Counted from the stretch's first letter, positions 48,101 through 57,415 are shown. The stretch: 64,000 nucleotides of DNA from Angiostrongylus vasorum (GCA_018806985.1 JADANN010000401.1:806001-870000), one strand, 5' to 3'. Made by a program: numbers and translations. The notes: generated by a model not told the origin, from the letters alone.

Positions 48101-51100
48101 CTATACACATGATTCAACCTAACGAACGCGAAGAGAACTATAGGAAGTATGTTATTTTGATGATAATATTATTATTAACACACTGGTGACGAGGTGAATC
48201 AATATCATGCGTTCTTTCTAGATCATTTATTTTGCCATACAGAGCTTTCTTGGTGCCATATTTATAAATATTTACGGCTTATTCGACACGGATTTCGTGG
48301 CGAACATCGGCCAGGAAGAGCTGTATTCTGCACTTGTTAGTATGAAACAAACTTCTTTATTAATGAGTAAAGTGACCTATAATTCTTGTGCTAATTGACT
48401 GCAATTTCATTCCAATAAAGAGATAAGAAGGGTAAAACTCTCGGCGTTGGTCAATCTCGGAGGGTTGCGCCATGCAGTCGACTTCATTAAGCATCGTGGG
48501 AGGTGATTGAACACATATGACCTTTAGAATGACTCACGGTGGCCTACCGATGTATTGAGCCAGTGCTGGTATCCTTCCAGACAAGTCTACTACCAATTTG
48601 CCGACTTGGGAAGGAAGGAGGTGTTGGTGGTCCTGGGGCTCGGTGATCGTTGACATGTGTATTGCAGACCACTCCGCTATGCGCGCGCATTTCATTCCAA
48701 TAGATACTATGAATCATATTTATGGTACGGAATAGACCAATATGAAAAGAAACGGAAGCAGCTTCAGTATAAGCTGCAAAACACTTCCAATATCGACAGC
48801 AATGTGTTCGTATTGGGCTCTAGTAACTTTAGTAGATAAAACTTGTAGTAGATAATAACACGTACTTGTTTGATGCTTGAATGGCCCGTCCTCACTGGTT
48901 GTGCGGGCCCCAGCATAATCACCACTTTTCGGAGATTTGTTGGTTAAGCCATTGTGATTCCATGGAATCCCGAAGTTAGCCTGGCCAAAGTCTTCCCTCA
49001 CGTCTTCACCACCACAGGCAGTCGCGGCCCTTGTAGATCAGAGGGGAGATTTGCCACCATGTGGCTTTGATACCACGACGGTGGTGCATCCTGATATTGG
49101 TTTGCTCTTCGCTAGAGCTTCCTGATAGAAACGACGGACTCCTTCTCAGCTTGGGAGACCTTGCAAGGGGATGAATTCCCCCTATGTACATCGCAGCCCG
49201 ACAGCCAGAAACACATCCCAGCCACGATGAAGCGCTAAACCGTCGGGAGGAATAAATAACATGTACGCTAATTATGTCTCCAAAGTGTTAGAATTGGGTC
49301 TGCCATATACTTTTATCATGTCCTCGAGTGCTGTAGTTTTATCATGTGCTCTAGTTATCGAAGAATTATCGCCTATGATCAAAAAACCATGGCGCCAGTG
49401 TAACGTGGGCGTATGGCAATGTTTTTCAGGTAGGAGTTAAAGGATGGAAACTGCAAGGAAGATTTCAATTATTGGTGTTTTAATCCTGGAGCTGGAAATG
49501 TTCTATCAACAGTTACGGTTGTCTTGGACAAGTTTTCTTATCACTTTCTAATTGGATATGACTTTTAGGATAGTTGACGGATGTGACGATTTGATAGAGC
49601 GATGTGAAGCTGCGATTCTTCGAGCTGTCATGCAACAGGCTTGTATTTCCATTCATTCCGACGGAAGAGCGAAACGGAAGACGATTGCACATGATGACGG
49701 TAAGCCGGTGTTATCAGCCCTTATACATTTATTTGTTTTTTGAAGCTCTGAACTTGCCTAAACTAAGTTAAAACTTTATTTACGTACAAGCTGACGTTTC
49801 GGCGGATTTCGCCTTCCTCAGAGCCAAGAAAGGTCGAGTTGGCCGCAATCTACCTAGCCAAACACCACAACCAAACAGAGAAAATGCTAAACCAAAATTT
49901 CAATCACATTGAACATAGAGCACTTTCTTTGCATATTCACCGCTTTCTATGAGTCTTCCACTGAGTGTGTCACGTGGAGACCAGCCACACAGAGATCACA
50001 TGGGATCGTAAAGTGCCCATCCTATCAGAATAACAGACGGCTTATATACCGCCCAATATCACATGAAGCACTCCTCTCTGCGGTTCATTTCCGGATTCCT
50101 GGAATTAATGCAGAATGCCTCGAGAGTTTTGCGCGCTTATGTTTTCGATTCCTATGCGAGGATCGTAACCCCTACTTAAAAGTCTTCCCGTTATGTCTGT
50201 GCGTCCTATGCGTGCCTAATGGAGTATTTGGTGTAAGTTTACCCTATAGTTGTTCCTTTATACGAACACAGAGTGGTCTACTCGTTTCCCCAATGTATTC
50301 GTCCCCGCACGCTTTACAAGAGATCCGATAGATTAGGTAGATATTACAGATAGATAGATAGATAGATAGAGAAGATAGACAGATAGAGATTCAGCAGTTC
50401 ATGACAAGACAGGTAGAGATTCAGCAGCTGATGACACTATTAAATGAGTGCCTGAACTGCTCAATCTTCAGGTGGTCCGGAAAGTACTACGCTGAAATGA
50501 GAGGGTTAGCAATAGGACAGCGACTGGCACCAAGCCTTGCCACTGCGCCTGTGTCTAAGGTGGAAGCACCAGTGACCGATCTCGGGTCGTTACTCTACAG
50601 TAGATATATAGATGACTGCTTTGTCATTTGTTCAACACAAGAGGAAATTGACAAATGTTTCAAGTTGTTGAGCGGACAGTTAGAGTGTATTAAGTTCACA
50701 TTATATGTTACATATTAAGTTCACCCGAGCGGAACCGAATGGAAAAACTGGCTTCCATTTCTGAACATGCAAGTTTAGCCTATCAGAAAACCGCGTGTGC
50801 ACAGGAAAAGAGCAGAAGGAGGAGTCCTGAAAACTGGCGTGGCAAATATCCATTTAGATGGCTACGAAGCTGTAGCTTGGGCTAGGTTTAGAGGAAACGT
50901 CAAGTCCCCAAACGATAACTGTAGCGAAAGTAAGGTCCCGTTTGTCCTGCCCTTCATTTCAAATGCAGCTATAAAACGTTGCTTAAGAAAGGCCGGTCTA
51001 GAGAATTCAGTAACGGTAATTGAAATGCCACCGAGTAATCTAAGACGCCAGCTAGTTCGTAACCGCCTATGTGACCATCTGTGTGCAACGCAAAATTGCA

Positions 51101-54100
51101 TAACGATAAACTTAAACAAAATACTCCACTAGGCACGCATGGGACGCAGGGACATGACAGGGAAGACTTTTGAGTAGGGGTTACGATCCTCGCACAGGAA
51201 TCGAGAACACGAGCGTGCAAAACTCTCGAGGCGTTCTGGATTAATTCCAGAAATCCGAAAATGAACTGCGGCGAAGAATGCCTCATTATCACGCGTGATA
51301 TTGCGCAGTATATAAGCCTGTTATTCTGATGGGAGGGGCACATGACGCTTCCATGTGAGTTCTGTGTGGTTGGTCTCCACGCGACATACTCAGTGGAAGC
51401 CTCATAGAGAGCGGTGAGTGTGCAAAGAAGCTATGTGTTCAACCTGATTGGAGTTTTTGTTTAGCACTTTCTCTCTGGTTATGGAGGTGTTTGGCTTGGT
51501 AGATTGTGGTCAGTTCGAGCTTTCCATGCTCTGAGGAAGGCGAAATCAGCCGAAACGTCAGCTTGTGTGCAAATAAGTCAACAAAATAACACCTCGTGTT
51601 TGCTAAACAAGAATGTGAGGAACTATTCGATTCATACCAAGGTTAATAGAAAGTCGGTCATGGGAGTTCAGCTAAAACTCTCTGCACTATGAAGTAAGAG
51701 AGAGGATATTCGAAAGTAATGCCTCCGATTAACGTTGGGATGGATTGGTACAGGTGTGTAATGTACCACTCCTACATTCTCGTTTGTTATTAGTCACTGG
51801 CTTTTATAAAGCTTATTCTCGTTGTTACCGCTCATTCTAACAATATGCCTCATCCAGCTTATACATACATTCTATCTGTTGCTTACATTTAATTCCATAA
51901 TCCTTCCAAGCCGTTTTTTTCAACGAAACTCTTGAAGCGTTCTTTATTAAATAAGGGGAGGTATTGAGTTTCTTTCCTCACTTTCTACCTCATTCGGGAC
52001 GACGCCCCGTTTTTGTGACTCGATCAATAGAATACACGAAATTCTTTGTCGGTTGCGGGCTTTCTTATTTTTCTACAATACAAAATCTTTTTTCTCTTGA
52101 AGGGTCGTGAACATTACAGAATTGTAGAAGAGAATTTCTTCTGTCGGTCTTTGGCTATGAATGGGCGCATGTAACGCAGTTTTCGGAGGCGCCCAGTGAT
52201 ACACATGAGATCGATCCCCACGCCCCTGGCACAACAATCCCCTTCCATCCATCCATGGTCGGCAAATTGGGACCACACTTGTCTGGGAGGATAGCAGCAC
52301 TGGCTCGATACATCGGCTGGCAACCGCGAGTTCTTTTAGAGGCCAGGTATGTATTCAGTTGCCTACAACGGAGCTTAATACTTGATGCAGTCGAATGCAC
52401 GGCAATCCCTCAGGGATTGATCAACGCCGAGAGCTCTATCTCTTTTCGTTTATGGTTATAAATGATATGTATGCTTTTTTTTTCTATTTTACCATGGTCC
52501 ATCATGTAAAAACATTACTGTCACCACTTTGAAGTGTTTTACAGCTTACGTCGAGTCTATTTCAATACTTCTATATCCGCAGATTCCATAGAATAATCAT
52601 AGCGATTGAAATAAAGTAACAGTTAATTGTTAGTCAGATTACCGGTCATTGGAATTTTCAAAAAAAAAAAGAAGTTTTTTATAAACCATTGTCTGTAGAG
52701 AACTTTTCTGGTCTCAGCCCTCCAATTGTAATCCGCTTTCTCTTAATAACTCAAAGGATCCACTTTCTGTAAACCTCGGCATAAATAATCGAATATTTAT
52801 TTGTTTTTATGAGCTGATCTTGTTGTGCTCATGCGAGGTTGGTGTAGTTGTCATGAGTCCGACTCGTAACAGCGCCGACTCTGCCGAAGTCGAAATCGCC
52901 AAAACGCCAGAATCGAACTGCAACAACGACGACAACTATATCCACCTCGCATCAGCTCAACAAGATGAGTTCATAAGAACGCACAAATAAATCATCTGTT
53001 TTCGATTAGCTATCGAATGGACATACATGCTTGCTTGATACTTGAATGGCCCGTCCTCACTAGTTGTGCAGGCCCCAGCATAATCTCTATTTTTCGGAAA
53101 TTTGCTGAATAAGCCATTGTGGTTCCCTGGAATCCCAAGGTCAACCTGCCAAAGTCTGCAGCAGATCTTCACCACCACAGGCAGTCACAGCCCTTGTGGA
53201 TCAGAGGGAGATTTGCCACCATGCGACTTTGACATCAGGACGGTGATGGATCTTGGCATTGGTTTGCTCTGGGCTAGGCTTCCTGATTGAAACGCCGGAC
53301 TCCTCACTTTGGGAGACCCTGCCAGGAGGATGAATCCACCGCTGCACATCGCAGCCGACACCTAGGAACACAATTTCCAAGCCTCGATGAGGCGGCAAAC
53401 CGTTGGGAGGATGTCCATGTCCTGTGGACATACATAGTGTGGTAAAAGTGTTCGGAATCTACCGTGCTGAAATGGATACCATAGTGTTCATAGTGTTCAT
53501 TTGCGCAGCGTCTTATGGACAATATAGTGTTTTAGATGTTCAAATTCCATTTTGGGAACACATATACTTTATTCTGTGAAAACTTTGTAAAAATAAGTAA
53601 GGTTGACAAGATCAGATTGGGGAATATTTGGATTAAGAAATTGTTTAATGCTGAGTTGAATAGCGAAAGTAAGTTAGTAAAGAATTGGATTGATTTCGAC
53701 TCACTTGCTATAACTTTGCAGCAAGTGATCCATCGAATACGCCAGCCCGTCAGAAGGTCTCTGTGCAGAACATGATGCGAGTCTTCAGAGGTCGAGTGGT
53801 GCCTCCTCTACCTCATGGTGCTTCTGGCCCTGGAAGTTCTAATCCTCCTATGACAAACTCGAGTTCTGTGCCTCTTGTTCCGGCAAGTAATTGCGTGCCT
53901 TATGTGCCCGTCACTGAAAATCCCCCCACTTCCAATGGTGCCAATTCGGTTCCAGTCCAGCAGCTTCCGGTAAGATCTCAATTACTATTACATAATCAGC
54001 CTAGAAAAATGGTTTTTCTTTCGAGGAGGATCTTCTAAAATTCGCTTATGAGAAGTGACTTCTTAAAATTTCTCGAAATTATGTCCAAATTCTACGCATG

Positions 54101-54291
54101 AAGTTTATGTCGACAATGTCCTTCACTCTTGGTTCACGCGATGCAGCACCTTTGACCAGAGCTGCCTACAGTTGGATGCCATGAATTGCTTTGCTGATTA
54201 CCTTTTGCGGAAACTGATTTCTTTGCAGAACCCATCTGAGGAAGACAGTTCGGAGGAAAACGAAGATCCAAGAGAGCCAGAATTGAATTAG
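45089..54291 (+). CDS. csn-1: COP9 signalosome complex subunit 1
   Basis: CSN1 (human GPS1) is a scaffold subunit of the COP9 signalosome, which removes NEDD8 from cullins and so controls cullin-RING ubiquitin ligases. Ten exons join in frame: 45,089-45,145; 45,613-45,681; 45,742-45,935; 46,462-46,972; 47,159-47,278; 47,501-47,578; 47,650-48,146; 49,569-49,699; 53,722-53,969; 54,229-54,291. They give 655 residues, somewhat longer than typical CSN1. Diagnostic segments are LQFIADHCP at residues 108-116, opening the RPN7-like helical repeat region, and SASDLAMYTTLCAIASYDR at about 356-374. LLDPYLSAHVDPLY (about 424-437) and ERALLQYLEPFASADLNAMA (about 442-461) start the PCI winged helix. A helix with LRAVMQQACI and a Pro/Ser/Asn-rich acidic tail follow. 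All introns are GT...AG. No defect is visible. The start is the only ATG in frame at the conserved acidic N terminus. Host-gene identity is firm; exon 9 and 10 boundaries are the least certain. Confidence 0.93.
45178..45570 (-). repeat. SINE-D copy in csn-1 intron 1
   Basis: The tail complement is at the left, the full body follows, and the head CACCTCCCAGCCTCGACG is at the right. It makes up most of the 467 bp intron and is antisense to the gene. A flanking duplication was not evident. Confidence 0.85.
45613..45681 (+). CDS. csn-1: csn-1 exon 2
   Basis: Encodes residues 20-42, very acidic (DETLDDFDVDV, LDDDLQ). Acceptor ATGACCAG is weak in pyrimidines; donor GTATCG. Phase 0 at both ends, so skipping would keep the frame. 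Confidence 0.82.
45742..45935 (+). CDS. csn-1: csn-1 exon 3
   Basis: Encodes residues 43-106 plus two bases of codon 107. Acceptor TTTACAG; donor AG|GTATTG. The last residues (YKGHSLLV) lead into the RLQFIADHC motif across the intron, which fixes the donor. Confidence 0.88.
45951..46410 (-). repeat. SINE-D copy in csn-1 intron 3, with internal duplication
   Basis: The tail-proximal segment appears twice. First comes CGGGCCCCAGCATAAC to GTTACCTAGCC (about 45,990-46,080). A second version then starts at about 46,085 with TCTATTTCTCGGAGATTTG. The rest of the family follows once. Near-matching TGGTTTC at 45,944 and 46,411 may be the target duplication. Confidence 0.82.
46462..46972 (+). CDS. csn-1: csn-1 exon 4
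   Basis: Completes codon 107 and encodes residues 108-277, the start of the RPN7-like helical region (LQFIADHCP, ALHLYSRGMREYCSQFKHII). Acceptor TTCATTTAG; donor GTGAGT; ends in phase 0. Confidence 0.93.
47159..47278 (+). CDS. csn-1: csn-1 exon 5
   Basis: Encodes residues 278-317, a serine/threonine-rich linker (QANSTAVARTRPVIF...). Acceptor TTTTTTTAG, donor GTTAGT. Phase 0 at both ends; a candidate for alternative use. Confidence 0.8.
47501..47578 (+). CDS. csn-1: csn-1 exon 6
   Basis: Encodes residues 318-343 (ARLDTACALSKLQSGRYKQA), the conserved helix before the second half of the scaffold. Acceptor GTATTTTAG, donor GTGAAC. Confidence 0.88.
47650..48146 (+). CDS. csn-1: csn-1 exon 7
   Basis: Encodes residues 344-508 plus two bases of codon 509. 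It holds most of the PCI domain, including the winged helix at about 441-497. Acceptor ACTTTTTAG; donor AA|GTATGT. The next coding base is taken from exon 8. Confidence 0.94.
48418..48688 (-). repeat. SINE-A in csn-1 intron 7 with 14 bp target-site duplication
   Basis: ATTTCATTCCAATA lies at 48,404-48,417 and again at 48,689-48,702, tight against both ends. The - strand head is GCGCGCGCATAGCGGAGTGG and the tail lies at the left. It is antisense to csn-1. Confidence 0.92.
48866..49254 (-). repeat. SINE-D in csn-1 intron 7 with target-site duplication
   Basis: AATAACACGTAC at 48,854-48,865 and AATAACATGTAC at 49,255-49,266 flank the copy (12 bp, one mismatch). The body is full length, and the head at the right is CACATCCCAGCCACGATG. 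Confidence 0.9.
49569..49699 (+). CDS. csn-1: csn-1 exon 8
   Basis: Completes codon 509 and encodes residues 510-552 plus one base of 553: the helix after the PCI domain (ERCEAAILRAVMQQACISIH). Acceptor ACTTTTAG; donor G|GTAAGC. Confidence 0.9.
49760..50335 (-). mobile_element. PLE-C, inverted left arm in csn-1 intron 8
   Basis: This is the PLE C-terminal/3' segment on the - strand: hammerhead-like end, non-coding block, and the C-terminal endonuclease region (complement of TCGAGAGTTTTGCGCGCTTA). It is an inverted copy of 51,120-51,605. The arms are about 0.5 kb and face each other across the reverse transcriptase part. Confidence 0.78.
49789..49824 (-). ncRNA. Hammerhead-like ribozyme core, left arm of PLE-C
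   Basis: On the - strand: CTGAGGA, A, GGCG-AAATC-CGCC, GAAACGTCAGCT. This is the best-preserved copy of the motif together with 51,528. The flanks AGCT...GAC/GTC could form a further helix. It lies on the strand opposite to csn-1 transcription. Confidence 0.5.
50343..50385. repeat. Short (GATA)n tract at PLE-C junction
   Basis: Six or more AGATAGAT units with later AGACAG variants lie between the two inverted PLE segments. They run into a duplicated AGAGATTCAGCAG. Confidence 0.85.
50401..51132 (+). pseudogene. PLE-C reverse transcriptase and linker, frameshifted
   Basis: The first frame (50,401-50,718) carries the reverse transcriptase palm: GLAIGQRLAPSLA (motif B-like) and RYIDDCFVICS (catalytic YxDD at about residues 62-65). 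It then shifts. The second frame (50,797-51,132) carries the linker with LRKAGLENSV, PPSNLRRQLVRNRLCDHLCA and TQNC. The endonuclease continues only in a third frame. It is a dead gene inside an intron. Confidence 0.8.
51528..51562 (+). ncRNA. Hammerhead-like ribozyme core, right end of PLE-C
   Basis: CTGAGGA, A, GGCG-AAATC-AGCC, then GAAACGTCAGC. One base change (AGCC for CGCC) breaks one pair of stem II. This copy lies on the transcribed strand of csn-1, inside intron 8. Confidence 0.45.
51606..52162. other. Intron 8 DNA, no supported feature
   Basis: Nothing recognised apart from intron sequence. Confidence 0.4.
52163..52448 (+). repeat. SINE-A copy in csn-1 intron 8
   Basis: The head is GGGCGCATGTAACGCAGTT, the B box GAGATCGATCCCC, the body TAGCAGCACTGGCTCGATAC, the end CCCTCAGGGATTGATCAACG and a short TCTATCTC tail. 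Same strand as csn-1. Confidence 0.82.
52449..53017. other. Intron 8 DNA, no supported feature
   Basis: AT-rich intron sequence without a match. Confidence 0.4.
53029..53424 (-). repeat. SINE-D in csn-1 intron 8 with 11 bp target-site duplication
   Basis: TGGACATACAT lies at 53,018-53,028 and at 53,425-53,435. Full body; the tail at the left is GCTTGCTTGATACTTGAATG. Antisense to the gene, like the other three intronic copies. Confidence 0.92.
53722..53969 (+). CDS. csn-1: csn-1 exon 9
   Basis: Completes codon 553 and encodes residues 554-635, including MMRVFRGRVVPPLPHG and a Pro/Ser/Asn/Val-rich tail. Acceptor ACTTTGCAG; donor GTAAGA. The reading frame from exon 8 continues, which supports the 4 kb intron. 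Confidence 0.85.
54229..54291 (+). CDS. csn-1: csn-1 exon 10 (terminal)
   Basis: Encodes residues 636-655, acidic (NPSEEDSSEENEDPREPELN), then TAG. Acceptor TTTCTTTGCAG is a strong match to the nematode consensus. Confidence 0.83.
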   Translation, partial: NPSEEDSSEENEDPREPELN

Positions 54292-54924
54292 TGTTCTTAT
54301 ATCCATCCCTAAGTTATATCCTTATTGTTCCAGTTTTTTGTTGTTTTTTAAAGCATCTTCATAAATGGGTCGTACTGTACTGATCGTGGTACTTATGTGA
54401 TTCATATGCTTTTTTCGAGTCGTGTAGTTTATTTACGGTGCATCTATGAAGTTGTTCTGAAGCGATGTCGTTAGATTTTCAAGTGGCTGACTAAAGAGTC
54501 TTGAGTGTATAGTGATTTCAGATCTGTTTCTTTTATATGTTCTGACCTTAAAATTGGAAGTAACTTTATACTTAATTATGCCTGACATATGAAGTTGTTC
54601 TTGGGAAATAAGTTCTTAAGGATGGTGGTCTGTTTTGTCGCAGTAACAGTTAACAGCTTAACACAGTGATGACTGCTCCTGACAACTAACGTCGAAGTCG
54701 TCTTTCAACTCGCAAGAAACTTTATCAGTTTAGATAAAGACCATTTGAATGCGAAAGTAGTGGTCGACGAAAAGGAACACTACAATTTTCTGACATGTAG
54801 AGGGCTTCTTGACGTGTAGGCTCGCATCGTTGGTGCGAAGGCGATTGAACAAGCCGATTTTTGTCTATGTTGTGATGTTCTAACCGCTAACGTAGTAATG
54901 GCGGGCTTGCGTAGATGGATGATG
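54292..54924. other. csn-1: csn-1 3' flank
   Basis: Probable 3' untranslated region. CATAAAT at 54,360 is the nearest weak polyadenylation-like hexamer. No terminator or second gene is recognisable. Confidence 0.45.
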
Positions 54925-55195
54925 GTGGGTGTGGTCCAGTGGTCGGGGGCGCTCTGCGACACGTGGGATCGGTCCCGCACCGGTGGCTCACCAAGCTCCT
55001 CCAATCCCTCCGGGGTCGATAAATTGGTAGCGGACTTGTCTGGGAGGATAGCAGCACTGGCCCGATACATCGGTAGGCCACCGCGAGTCATTGTAAAGGC
55101 CAGACTGGATTTAACCACCTGCAACGATGTTTATTGATGTATTGATGTCGAATGCATGGCACATTCGTCAGGGACTGATCAACAGCGAGAGCACG
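54925..55195 (+). repeat. SINE-A copy
   Basis: The head is GGTGTGGTCCAGTGGTCGGG, the B box GGGATCGGTCCC, the body TAGCAGCACTGGCCCGATAC. It ends at GGGACTGATCAACAGCGAGA without a clear tail. Confidence 0.82.
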
Positions 55196-55275
55196 GTCAT
55201 ATAGGTTCCAGTACTCTTTCCATTCGTTTCTTTGTCTCTCATTACTGGTAGCTAGGCCAGTTGAGGTAGGAGGCG
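55196..55275 (-). mobile_element. Possible RTE-type LINE 3' relic
   Basis: On the - strand the translation has NERQRNEWKEYWNLYDR, similar to the C-terminal NEWK.CW segment of RTE-type proteins and to 24,200-24,330. Short and not joined to other LINE sequence. Confidence 0.4.
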
Positions 55276-55884
55276 GGCGCTCGGTGCTTTGCGGATAGGA
55301 ATTTATCAGAACAACGACTTCTATTTCTGTAGCAGCGAATATTGTCATTAGTAGACCAACCATTCGAGAATGGTCTAGCAAGCCAAAAAGATAAAGAGAT
55401 TCGTTCCGAAACATACATGTACCTATTACCCATACGACATAGAGCTGCACTACGCACTTCAGGCCCCTGAAAAATACTTCGTTTTCAAGATTCAGAAAGA
55501 TCTACACCCAAAAATGATTCATACATAAAATGGTCAGGTGGTAGTAAGAATCGAATCATGATGGAACATGACATCTACGGCCAACTATAGAATTGCTTGC
55601 GTTGTAGATGTGTTGCCTACATTAACCTTCATGCCCAGACCCTTTCCTTTTAATTTCCACATCTTTCCATGTGAAAACTTAACGGGTGCTGAAGAAACTG
55701 CTTTTTTTGCCATACCTCTCTTTTCCTTTACAGAACCATCCTCACAAAGTTACATTACTACCTAGTCATTTTTACGCTCTACAAAGACTCCTTGTATTTG
55801 ACTACTGTAAGTTACTAGTTTACCAAAGTACAATCTGCGTTCGAACAGAGTCGAAATTTACTGTTTTTCTCTATGAGCAAGGAT
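55276..55884. other. Intergenic DNA, no supported feature
   Basis: Nothing recognised. Confidence 0.4.
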
Positions 55885-56930
55885 AAGGTCGTTACTGCAG
55901 CACTTATTAGTTCACAATAGCTCACGTTTCGGCGCTTTTTGCCTTCTTTATATCCTCGAAGAGTCAAAATAAGATGGAATTTACTGAGGCCAAAATTTTT
56001 ACAACCTCGGGAGGTAAAGCCTAAGTTCATAAATTCTTTTTTACAGAGGACAAAACGGTGGGTGTGTAAAAGAAGCTATTTATTATGCGACTGAATGCGA
56101 ATTATGGTCCTATAAACGGTTACAAAGTAACTGGCTTCCTAGAGTGTTCAGTGGTATTTCAATCACTACTACATATTTCTCTAAATCGATCCTCTTCAGA
56201 CAACGTTTGTTCTTCAGATTTTTTTCGCATGACCCGTCATCATATCTACTGTGCTGATCCCAGCACTTCCGTTCAATTCGTTTTTCCTAGCAGTCGTCGT
56301 CCATAGTGGTCTTTGAACATTTCGTGTGTTCTTTCAGTTACTGCTTGATCTTGTTTATTGGAGGTTGTAGAATGCTAGTCGAGTCAATTCTCTTTGCAAT
56401 CTTGGAGGTAGCCTGGGGCGTTCCCACGTGGACTGGAGGAAAGCGTTGGGGTGGGGATCGAACTAGCTTCTTTGCTTCCTGGCCGGAGGGCATCACTAAC
56501 GCGCCCAACAACGTTTTAAAGCTGTACTTATCTCGTTGGAAATGAGGTGTAAGATAAGCGTGGCCTTATTCTCACCAGAATTACCGTTTGGTGGTGTGGT
56601 GTTTCTTCTAATCTGTCCCGAGCAGGTATCGTTTCGTAGCCACTGGAAATGGCTATTTGCCGGGCCAATTTCAGGGATTCTTCGTTCTGCTCTCTTCCTG
56701 TGCACACACTCGTGGCTGTTCCAAACATCGTTTTTCGCAAGCGCGCTTCTGGTGTGTGAGCGGTGAGAGAGAGAAGTAGTGAACCAGTATATTTCTATTA
56801 CTTGACTTTCGATACCACTTCGTGATGTAGTCGTTTTCAGTCAGGTTAATTTGTAATATAGAGTTTAGTCGAGTTAAAGCACATGAATATTGTTTTTGGT
56901 GTGGGATGAAAAAAATTTGGTCCATTTCTC
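55885..56930 (-). mobile_element. Penelope-like element D, split by SINE-E
   Basis: On the - strand, DYITKWYRKSSNRNILVHY lies at about 56,840-56,790 and HRKRAERRIPEI near 56,700. Then LISNEISTALKRC runs to the SINE boundary. It continues at 56,200-56,085 (complement of GTGGTATTTCAATCACTACT) into a shortened non-coding end. A hammerhead-like remnant is at 55,919-55,955, with the core A residues altered. Confidence 0.78.
56209..56507 (-). repeat. SINE-E inserted in PLE-D, 9 bp target-site duplication
   Basis: ACAACGTTT lies at 56,200-56,208 and at 56,508-56,516, and the PLE sequence continues across the gap. The head at the right is the complement of TAGTTCGATCCCCACCC, with a tRNA-like A box. 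This defines both ends of the SINE-E family. Confidence 0.9.
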
Positions 56931-57244
56931 TCTTGAGCTTTCCATTCCTAGTTCTATAAAATTATTAAGAGAAAACAGAGATGAAATTATAAAAAAAAGT
57001 GAATCTATCGAAACAAAACGTTATCCAATGCGCTTCCAATATGCAGACCTCGGAGTGATGGAGAGTTTGGTTAGCCTGGGAAGAAAATAAAAAATACTAT
57101 TCTCTAATATCATCCTTTTCCAGATTAACCACTGGAAGTGTCATCTGTGTAAAATTACCGCATACTTTTTTACTAGACACTTTGATGCATATTCCTATCA
57201 AGGGAGAAGATAGCACGGCTGTAGTGATCCTGTATATTATGAGT
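56931..57244. other. Intergenic DNA, no supported feature
   Basis: A possible SINE-A trace (GCAGACCTCGGAGTGATGGA) occurs near 57,045; otherwise nothing. Confidence 0.35.
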
Positions 57245-57415
57245 AAAACGATGGTTCAACCCCTGCAGCGGCCACACCGAACCTCTCCACCTCATCGAAA
57301 CACGATCGGGGAAATTGGTAACAGGCTTGTCTGAGATCAGCCCGCTCCTTTAAATCCGCCAGAGCTGTCGGCTACGTGAAATAGTGATCTCGGAAGGTTA
57401 CAGCTCGTCTTTCCT
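57245..57415 (+). repeat. Very diverged SINE-A
   Basis: GGTTCAACCCCTGCAGCGGC (B-box region), CGATCGGGGAAATTGGTAAC and AGGCTTGTCTGAGATCAGC follow the family order at low identity. Confidence 0.4.

Larger units (their letters stand above)
50393..51605 (+). mobile_element. PLE-C, right part with reverse transcriptase, in csn-1 intron 8
   Basis: This is the + strand PLE from the middle of the reverse transcriptase to the 3' end. It has FRWSGKYYAEMRGLAIGQRL, then catalytic YIDD, then the linker and the start of the cysteine motif (CATQNC). After that the frame is lost, but the C-terminal and non-coding segments follow to the hammerhead-like end. About 100 bp between NMQV and the HRKRAE segment is deleted compared with PLE-B and PLE-D. 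Confidence 0.82.
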
